Of a DNA stretch of 27,003 bases, positions 22,143-27,003 are shown piece after piece. The stretch is taken from positions 1-27,003 of the IMG/VR virus record IMGVR_UViG_3300008267_000861, one strand, 5' to 3'. Under the pieces are notes generated by a model. The model had not been told where the DNA came from and searched no databases. It saw only the letters and a program-made list of their open reading frames with translations. Positions within the stretch are counted from its first letter, which is position 1. Every line of letters starts with the position of its first letter. The translations under genes were made by a program, and so were the position numbers. This stretch comes from a virus.

Positions 22143-22214
22143 TACTCGGTACGGGAGTCGAACCCGTATTTCATCCGTGAAAGGGACGCGTCCTAACCAT
22201 TAGACGAACTGAGC
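22143..22214 (-). tRNA. tRNA-Glu (UUC)
   Basis: A 72 nt cloverleaf: anticodon stem CGTCC/GGATG with loop CTTTCAC (UUC), T arm ACGGG-TTCGACT-CCCGT. The acceptor GCTCAGT/ACCGAGT has one A-C mismatch at the fifth pair. It is the first gene after the tRNA-cluster promoter and reads GAA. Confidence 0.9.
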
Positions 22215-22223
22215 GACTGACAA

Positions 22224-22248
22224 AATATAGTAAAATAATTTAGGTTAA
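22224..22248 (-). promoter_or_regulatory. Phage-type promoter for the tRNA cluster
   Basis: Minus-strand TTAACCT (22242-22248) and TATATT (22224-22229), 12 nt apart. The predicted start near 22217 is about 3 nt before the 5' end of tRNA-Glu. One mismatch from TTGACCT. Confidence 0.62.
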
Positions 22249-22256
22249 AAAATTAT

Positions 22257-22679
22257 TTAAAGAACATATAATTTAGCTTTCCTAAATGATCTTGCTTTAT
22301 CATCAGGATTAATTAATATGTCAATTTTATTTTTAAATCGACTATTCATTAAATCTCTAACTACATAGACACCATTATATTTACCTATACCCTCTATTCT
22401 AACCTTTTTACCGAATTTAAGTATCCTTCTTAAATCATGACTGATAGCTATTATTCGGTGTTTTTTAGGGTTTAAAGAGTCAACTATAAACCCACTAGCT
22501 GTTTCTGTTGGGCTACTATCTGTTTGTAGTGGATCAACAGTATACATAGTCACACTGACAACACGATAATCCTTTTTCTTTTTCTTTTCTTCTTCTACTA
22601 ATTGTCTATTGTGTCTGTAATTTCCAATTAACATAGGTATAGATACTATTCCTATTATTATAAAAATCATTTTTCTCAT
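22257..22679 (-). CDS. 3D-domain (MltA/RlpA-like) putative peptidoglycan-active protein
   Basis: A 140 aa protein with an N-terminal membrane anchor (about 3-19, KMIFIIIGIVSIPMLIG) and a 3D double-psi beta-barrel domain. The domain has SVTMYTVDPLQTDSSPTETA, IIAISHDLRRILKFGKKVRI, GKYNGVYVVRDLMNSR and KIDILI, with the conserved aspartates that name it. In MltA-like transglycosylases this fold cleaves glycan strands, so a lysis or wall-remodelling role is likely. An ATG two codons earlier (22685) exists. The ATG at 22679 is preferred because it lies 7 nt from the promoter TATATT box, as in the other two promoter-linked genes. Confidence 0.78.
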   Translation of the reverse strand: MRKMIFIIIGIVSIPMLIGNYRHNRQLVEEEKKKKKDYRVVSVTMYTVDPLQTDSSPTETASGFIVDSLNPKKHRIIAISHDLRRILKFGKKVRIEGIGKYNGVYVVRDLMNSRFKNKIDILINPDDKARSFRKAKLYVL

Positions 22680-22686
22680 AGGCATT

Positions 22687-22711
22687 AATATAAAAATAAA
22701 ACTGAGGTCAA
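22687..22711 (-). promoter_or_regulatory. Phage-type promoter (TTGACCT-N12-TATATT)
   Basis: Minus-strand TTGACCT (22705-22711) and TATATT (22687-22692), 12 nt apart, lying 7 nt before the preferred ATG (22679) of the 3D-domain gene. The upstream ATG at 22685 would lie before the expected transcription start. Confidence 0.7.
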
Positions 22712-22727
22712 TGTTAATGCATATATA

Positions 22728-22755
22728 AAGCCCTAAACTTTTCAGTCCAGGGCTT
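22728..22755 (-). terminator. Terminator after groEL
   Basis: On the minus strand AAGCCCT and AGGGCTT pair (7 bp) around a 14 nt loop, followed by TATATAT. It lies 23 nt after the groEL stop and before the next promoter, separating the two transcription units. Confidence 0.7.
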
Positions 22756-22778
22756 ATATTTAATACATATGACTTAAT

Positions 22779-24419
22779 TTAAAATCCTAAGCCTGGATTT
22801 CCGTATTCTTCTTCTTTCTTTTCTTTAGTTGGTTCCTCATGAACAATTGTTTCTGTTGTTAACACTGTTCCAGCTACTGCTGCTGCATTTTCAACCGCTA
22901 AACGAGTTACTTTAGTTGGATCTAAAATACCTTCATCTTCCATATTAACAAATGTTTCTGATTTTAAATCATAACCATACCAAGTACCTTTTAATTTACC
23001 TAATTCATATAAATAATAAGTTGGATTAGATAAACCAGCGTTTTCTAAAATTTGAATAAATGGTGATGATAAAGATGAGTAAACAATTCTTTTACCTGTA
23101 TTAAAGTCATCACTGTCTTCTTTACTATATGTAATTGCTTCTCTAGCGTATAATAAAGCAGCTCCACCACCTGGTAATACTCCTTCTTCTACTGCTGCGC
23201 GTGTAGCAAATAAAGCATCTTCAACTCTATCTTTATATTCTTTTAACTCAATTTCATTATTACCACCTACATTAATAATAGCAACACCACCTACAAGTTT
23301 ACCTAAACGTTCTTGTAATTTTTCTTTTTCAAAGAATGATTGTGCTTTATCAATTTGTATTTTAATTTCTTCAGCTCTATTTGTAATTGCTTCTTCAGAA
23401 CCTTTACCATCAACAACTGTTGTTTTATCTTTACTTACAGTTACTGTTCTGGCTTTACCTAAATAAGATCTTAATTGATCTGAAGTCATTTTATCTAATT
23501 TCAATCCTTTGTCTTTAGATATAACTTGACCACCAGTTACAATAGCTAAATCTTCTAATAATAATGTTCTACGTTCACCAAAGTCAGGAGCTTTAACAGC
23601 TACTACTTTAACAATACCTCTCATTTTGTTAACAATGAGTGTCGCTAATGCTTCACCATCAATATCTTCAGCTACAATTAATAATGATTTATTTTCACCA
23701 TTTACTTTTTGTAATACATTTAACAAATCAGCAGCCGCATTAATTCTTCCATCATAAATTAAAATATATGGATCATCAAGTGTAGCTTGCATTGTGCTAT
23801 TATTAGTAACAAAATAAGGTGATTTATAACCTCTATCAAACTGAATGCCTTCAACTACTTCAAGTGTTGTTTCACCTGTTTTACTTTCTTCAATAGCTAC
23901 AACACCATCACGACCTACTTTTTCTAAAGCAGTCGCTACTAAATTACCTGTAAATTCATCATTGTTAGATGAAATAGTAGCTACTTGTTGTAATTGATCT
24001 TCTGATGAAATATCTCTACTGTTTGATTTTAAAGCTTTAATTACTTGTTTAACAGCTGAATCAATACCTTTTTTAATTTCAACAGCATTTGCTCCAGCTC
24101 TAACTTTACTTAAACCTTCTTTTACCATTGTATTGGCTAATAGAGTAGTTGTAGTAGTTCCATCACCTGCAGTGTTAGCTGAGCGTATTGCGGCTTGTTT
24201 AACAATCTCAGCACCAATGTTCTCGATTGGATCTTTAAGTTTAATAGATTTTGCGACAGTAACTCCATCTTTTGTTGCCTGTGGTAATTCATTTTCTTTT
24301 TCAATAATGACATTACGACCAAATGGACCTAATGTTGTGACAACGGCTTTTGATAATTGATCAATACCGTCAGCTAATTTTTGTCTAGCTTCTGTGTTAT
24401 ATACAATAATTTTACTCAT
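22779..24419 (-). CDS. groL: Chaperonin GroEL (Hsp60)
   Basis: A 546 aa, full-length group I chaperonin subunit that would form a 14-mer and fold substrate proteins with GroES and ATP. Conserved elements are TTLGPFGRNVIIEK (about 28-41), TKDGVTVAKSI, the ATP-site TAGDGTTTTT, and DALFATRAAVEEGVLPGGGA, whose VEDA aspartate matches the hydrolytic residue (E. coli D398). The apical domain includes FDRGYKSPYFV. The usual C-terminal GGM repeats are replaced by KKEEEYGNPGLGF, as often seen outside Proteobacteria and in phage versions. It follows groES with an 8 nt overlap. It probably folds phage virion or replication proteins. Confidence 0.96.
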   Translation of the reverse strand: MSKIIVYNTEARQKLADGIDQLSKAVVTTLGPFGRNVIIEKENELPQATKDGVTVAKSIKLKDPIENIGAEIVKQAAIRSANTAGDGTTTTTLLANTMVKEGLSKVRAGANAVEIKKGIDSAVKQVIKALKSNSRDISSEDQLQQVATISSNNDEFTGNLVATALEKVGRDGVVAIEESKTGETTLEVVEGIQFDRGYKSPYFVTNNSTMQATLDDPYILIYDGRINAAADLLNVLQKVNGENKSLLIVAEDIDGEALATLIVNKMRGIVKVVAVKAPDFGERRTLLLEDLAIVTGGQVISKDKGLKLDKMTSDQLRSYLGKARTVTVSKDKTTVVDGKGSEEAITNRAEEIKIQIDKAQSFFEKEKLQERLGKLVGGVAIINVGGNNEIELKEYKDRVEDALFATRAAVEEGVLPGGGAALLYAREAITYSKEDSDDFNTGKRIVYSSLSSPFIQILENAGLSNPTYYLYELGKLKGTWYGYDLKSETFVNMEDEGILDPTKVTRLAVENAAAVAGTVLTTETIVHEEPTKEKKEEEYGNPGLGF

Positions 24420-24702
24420 AAACTGCTAATATTTCTGTTTCTTTGGTTATATAATAATCTTCACCATCAATAGTAAGTTTCATTGATCCCATTTTAGGAA
24501 TAAGCACTTTATCACCTTCTCTTAAATGAGTTGGATACAAAGCACCTGTGTGCCAATTGTATGTGTCACTTGTTTCAACTACTATTCCTATCTCAGGACG
24601 TTCTTTTCCCATATCAGGGATTACGATGTTGCCATATGTTTGTTCCTCTTCTTCTAGTGGTTTAATAACAATATGGCCATTTAATGGTCTTATTTTACTC
24701 AT
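24412..24702 (-). CDS. groS: Co-chaperonin GroES (Hsp10)
   Basis: A 96 aa GroES, normal length. The N-terminal IRPLNGHIVIKPLEEEEQT matches the family start. The mobile-loop region YGNIVIPDMGKERPEIGIVV is shorter than that of E. coli but keeps the hydrophobic IVIP tripeptide that binds GroEL. GDKVLIPKMG (about 63-72) and ETEILAVYE at the end are typical. It would cap the GroEL ring encoded immediately downstream. Encoding both partners frees the phage from the host pair, unlike T4, which supplies only the gp31 cap. Confidence 0.95.
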   Translation of the reverse strand: MSKIRPLNGHIVIKPLEEEEQTYGNIVIPDMGKERPEIGIVVETSDTYNWHTGALYPTHLREGDKVLIPKMGSMKLTIDGEDYYITKETEILAVYE

Positions 24703-24726
24703 ATACTTTATTTATTTAAAATGTAA

Positions 24727-24936
24727 TTAATTTTCTTTTGGTAGCCAATCTATTACTTGAGCTTCTTCTACTTCTTCTAAAAAATATAAATAACCTTCTT
24801 TTCTTAATACTTTATCAGCACCAACCCATTTAGTATATAGGTCTAATTTTTCACCAACGTAACTAGGATCATCTAATTTACGTAGAAGCAAAATATATAA
24901 TTTATCACTGAATTTAATAAATTGGTTTATTATCAT
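24727..24936 (-). CDS. Small hypothetical protein
   Basis: A 69 aa protein, mostly helical at its N-terminus (FIKFSDKLYILLLRKLDDPS), then VGEKLDLYTKWVGADKVLRK and an acidic EEVEEAQVIDWLPKEN end. No signal peptide or recognised family. It lies between hsp20 and groES, 24 nt before groES, in what looks like a chaperone operon. A small chaperone-adaptor role is only a positional guess. Its start comes just after the 3' arm of the hsp20 inverted repeat. Confidence 0.55.
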   Translation of the reverse strand: MIINQFIKFSDKLYILLLRKLDDPSYVGEKLDLYTKWVGADKVLRKEGYLYFLEEVEEAQVIDWLPKEN

Positions 24937-24946
24937 AACAGAGTTT

Positions 24947-25668
24947 GGTAGGTCTCTTTTTAAATTATCCTTTTAGGACTTGTTTTGGTGATTTAATTTC
25001 AATTTTCTTTGGCTTATTTTCTTTAGCAAACGGAATGTCTAATGTTAACAATCCTTTGTCTAAACTAGCCTCTAATTTAGCTAAATCATATTTACTTGAG
25101 ATCTTCCAAGCGATGTCAAAACTAGCTTTCTTAATTGAACGATGTAAATATCTATACTCGTTCTTTTCTTTTTGTTTTTCATCTTCCGTTTTACGGTAAG
25201 CGATACGAAGTGTTTCTGAATCAACAATGATTTCAATTTCGTCATTTGTTAATCCAATTGCTGCGACTTCAATTTTTAATCCATTGTCTGTTTCTTGAAC
25301 ATCACAAGGATGATTAACAACTTTCTCTTTAATTGGTTTAAAGATAGAATTGCTGTCGAAAAATGATTTCCATAGTAAATCAAATTCCTCATTGAAATTC
25401 CAAAAGTCGTTATAAGTTGGTGAATGATAAGTGGCTGGATTGTAAAGATTTGTTGTGCCACTTGTTAGGCCATTTGTTGTTGTTATATAGCCATTAACAT
25501 TTGAAGTGCCCGTTAATGTTGGGCCTGCGATTGTGTTTGTGTAGTACGCGCTATTTAAGCCGTCCGTTACTACGAATACATCTGTAGTACTCATTTTTTT
25601 CTCCTTTTTTGTGCTCCCCTAAGGTAAGCGGTTAATTATTAATTGTTTTCAAAACCTAGAGACCTACC
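24947..25668. repeat. Inverted repeat enclosing hsp20
   Basis: GGTAGGTCTCT at 24947-24957 and its exact reverse complement AGAGACCTACC at 25658-25668 (plus strand) flank the hsp20 gene. The 3' arm lies 7 nt past the stop and the 5' arm about 63 nt before the start. The mRNA ends could pair into an 11 bp stem around the ORF and its ribosome-binding site. Confidence 0.7.
24965..25594 (-). CDS. Small heat-shock protein (Hsp20/alpha-crystallin)
   Basis: A 209 aa small heat-shock protein that would hold unfolding proteins in a refoldable state. The alpha-crystallin domain spans about 95-195, with PCDVQETDNGLKIEVAAIGL, ILVDSETL-like IEIIVDSETLRIAYRK, EYRYLHRSIKKASFDIAW, and the signature LEASLDKGLLTLDIPF. 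The C-terminal KKIEIK carries the I-x-I anchor. The N-terminal 65 residues are Gly/Thr/Asn/Tyr-rich and low complexity, unusual for bacterial Hsp20. It has a strong Shine-Dalgarno, AAAAAAGGAGAAAAAA, 5' of ATGAGTAC, the same as the gene at 4237-4551. Hsp20 is common in T4-like marine phages. Confidence 0.92.
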   Translation of the reverse strand: MSTTDVFVVTDGLNSAYYTNTIAGPTLTGTSNVNGYITTTNGLTSGTTNLYNPATYHSPTYNDFWNFNEEFDLLWKSFFDSNSIFKPIKEKVVNHPCDVQETDNGLKIEVAAIGLTNDEIEIIVDSETLRIAYRKTEDEKQKEKNEYRYLHRSIKKASFDIAWKISSKYDLAKLEASLDKGLLTLDIPFAKENKPKKIEIKSPKQVLKG

Positions 25669-25700
25669 GTATCTCTGTTTTTATATATATAAATATACTA

Positions 25701-26432
25701 CTAGTTTGAAAGACGAACAAGATAATAAACAGATTCTATATCTCCTTCTTTAAATGTTAATTTCATTAAACCTTCATTACTAACTTGAATAGTACCACTA
25801 GTTGCTTCTTCATTTGCTTTTAATACTTCAGTTAATACATCAGCTGGAAATGGTAATTCATCTAAACCAAACATTGATTCACATGGTGTTTTAAATTTGA
25901 TTTTATTAGCATATCCATTTCCATCTCCAATTACTACTAATAAATTCATTCCTTCACCTTCAGTATATTCAGATTTAATAGATGCTTGTTTAACATCACC
26001 TAATGCTTTTTTAGCATTAATAAATCTAGTTATAAACTCATTTGTTAAAGGAATATCAGCATCATAACTAGCTGGTTCAGTAATTGAAGGTACAGACTCA
26101 ATTAGATTTAAATCTGATAGATAATAATTCAAATCATATTGATTATCTGATATTGTTAGTTCAAGTGGTGTACCACGTTCACTTTTATTTAGTTTTAAAA
26201 TAATAGTCTCATTCATAATTTTAATTAACTTAGAAAATTGACTAGTATTGTAAATACCAATACTACTATCTTCCAAATCAATATTAGGACTAGTTACTTT
26301 ACCAACTAGATTTTTAAATGGCGTAATAAAGTCAACTGTTATGTTTTTGTCCTTTATATCCCATTTAACTGATTCTACTGTACCATTTAAATAGTACTTA
26401 TCGATAACGGATGTTATTGTGTTTTTATTCAT
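25701..26432 (-). CDS. Sliding clamp (gp45-like)
   Basis: A 243 aa protein read as the DNA polymerase processivity clamp. Two repeats with alternating strands are visible. SSIGIYNTSQFSKLIKIMNE (about 56-75) compares with T4 gp45 VAIYDLNGFLGILSLVND, and LNYYLSDLNLI compares with the ADARSTIFWPA region. The second half has FITRFINAKKALGD and ADVLTEVLKANEEA, ending in ESVYYLVRL. Length is close to T4 gp45 (228 aa). The call is strengthened by the neighbouring polymerase end and by the clamp loader genes at 4548-6653. It overlaps the upstream membrane-protein gene by 4 nt. Confidence 0.82.
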   Translation of the reverse strand: MNKNTITSVIDKYYLNGTVESVKWDIKDKNITVDFITPFKNLVGKVTSPNIDLEDSSIGIYNTSQFSKLIKIMNETIILKLNKSERGTPLELTISDNQYDLNYYLSDLNLIESVPSITEPASYDADIPLTNEFITRFINAKKALGDVKQASIKSEYTEGEGMNLLVVIGDGNGYANKIKFKTPCESMFGLDELPFPADVLTEVLKANEEATSGTIQVSNEGLMKLTFKEGDIESVYYLVRLSN

Positions 26433-26692
26433 ATTATTTCCAAAATATTTGTAATTATTGTAAATATAATAACACCTGTTCCAAAACCAATTAGTCTACC
26501 TGGCCAATTAGCTTGAAAATAGTCATTATATATTCGTGTTGTTTTAATAAACACATATGATATAGGTAATCCTAATAACATCATAACTAAAGGATGTTCA
26601 CGTGGAAATTTCCAAGCCATTTGTCCTTGTAACTGAATAAAAGATATTACTTGAGCCACAGCACTAAGTAATAAAGCATAAACTAATTTCAT
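26429..26692 (-). CDS. Small membrane protein, three predicted segments
   Basis: An 87 aa integral membrane protein with hydrophobic stretches at about 3-20, 34-50 and 66-85. A conserved-looking LGLPISYVFIKTTRIYNDYF and WPGRLIGFGTGVIIF resemble small multidrug-transporter-like hypothetical proteins I recall in T4-like marine phages. No function is known. It sits between the DNA polymerase and the sliding clamp, overlapping the clamp start by 4 nt. A TATATT box lies 7 nt before the ATG without a clear upstream TTGACCT. Confidence 0.6.
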   Translation of the reverse strand: MKLVYALLLSAVAQVISFIQLQGQMAWKFPREHPLVMMLLGLPISYVFIKTTRIYNDYFQANWPGRLIGFGTGVIIFTIITNILEII

Positions 26693-26714
26693 TATATTAA
26701 ATATATGATCTTTT

Positions 26715-27003
26715 TTAGAATGAGAAAAACTTATTTACATAAGCATTTAATGAAGGAAAAGACCATTTTAAATCTTCATAAATACCTTGTAGTTTATTTA
26801 ATAGTGTTGAGTTGAATCCTTCTTCCTTATCAATAAATTTAGTTATAAACTCATTTATAAATTCTGGATCATTTCCTGTAAATCCTAACACTTCAATTTT
26901 ATATGGATTATCTTTTAATTGTATATAATACATTTTATCACCCTCAGTGAAACATGGATATTGTTTATCTAATTTTTTGAAACGTAATAAATCATTATAC
27001 CAT
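26715..27003 (-). CDS. DNA polymerase (gp43-like), C-terminal end, partial
   Basis: The frame is open from the stop at 26715 to the right edge, so the gene starts outside the window. An internal ATG at 26933 is not the true start: in-frame codons upstream read WYNDLLRFKKLDKQYPCF, then TEGDKM. The end resembles the C-terminus of T4-family B DNA polymerases from marine phages: EGDKMYYIQLKDNPYKIEVL, PEFINEFITKFIDKEEGFN, LNKLQGIYEDLKWSF, and a final YVNKFFSF. That tail is consistent with a clamp-binding peptide. The adjacent clamp gene supports the call, but only about 96 residues are visible. Confidence 0.7.
   Translation of the reverse strand, partial: WYNDLLRFKKLDKQYPCFTEGDKMYYIQLKDNPYKIEVLGFTGNDPEFINEFITKFIDKEEGFNSTLLNKLQGIYEDLKWSFPSLNAYVNKFFSF

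Noticed and set aside
26715-26933. Stand-alone 72 aa protein starting at 26933
   Set aside because: The frame stays open to the window edge and matches the end of a family B DNA polymerase, so the ATG is internal.

Overview
The window is a stretch of a tailed-phage genome, AT-rich, with every recognisable gene on the minus strand. The core is T4-like: the C-terminal end of a family B DNA polymerase (cut by the right edge), a gp45-type sliding clamp, a gp44-type clamp loader ATPase and a gp62-type clamp loader partner, plus ThyX, a Cas4/RecB-like nuclease and a metallophosphatase. The host is most likely a Bacteroidota bacterium, probably a flavobacterium. Signal peptides end in AQ, SQ or GQ, one protein carries a C-terminal type IX secretion (Por) sorting domain, most starts lack a Shine-Dalgarno sequence, and the promoters are AT-rich. 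Domain identities come from reading motifs by eye; no database search was possible.

Layout, left to right (the reverse of transcription): two GT4-like glycosyltransferases (16-2736); a ribbon-helix-helix regulator, a PD-(D/E)XK nuclease and small genes (2761-4551); the clamp loader operon (4548-6653); a metallophosphatase, a possible GIY-YIG protein, a secreted NucA-like nuclease, a lipoprotein, ThyX, a nucleotidyltransferase and a secreted NlpC/P60 peptidase (6650-10757); small hypothetical genes (10726-12194). A cassette of exported proteins follows (12227-19700): a C-type lectin, two related beta-barrel-like proteins, two CsgG/FlgO-like proteins, two small membrane proteins and a large type IX secretion cargo.

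From 19732 to 22248 lies an RNA island: a tmRNA with an unusually long tag frame, a small lipoprotein gene, tRNA-Leu, a highly structured RNA of about 810-850 nt resembling the GOLLD/ROOL class of giant phage RNAs, and seven more tRNA or tRNA-like genes, two of which are strikingly abnormal. To the right are a 3D-domain lytic protein, GroEL, GroES, Hsp20, the sliding clamp, a membrane protein and the polymerase end.

Two regulatory patterns stand out. A phage-specific promoter (TTGACCT, 11-13 nt, TATATT) occurs six times. In its three protein-coding cases it sits 6-7 nt before an ATG, implying leaderless mRNAs. In the RNA island it precedes the tRNA cluster and, in tandem, the giant RNA. Separately, the two genes with the strongest Shine-Dalgarno sequences (4237-4551 and hsp20) are each enclosed by inverted repeats that could pair the mRNA 5' region with its 3' end.
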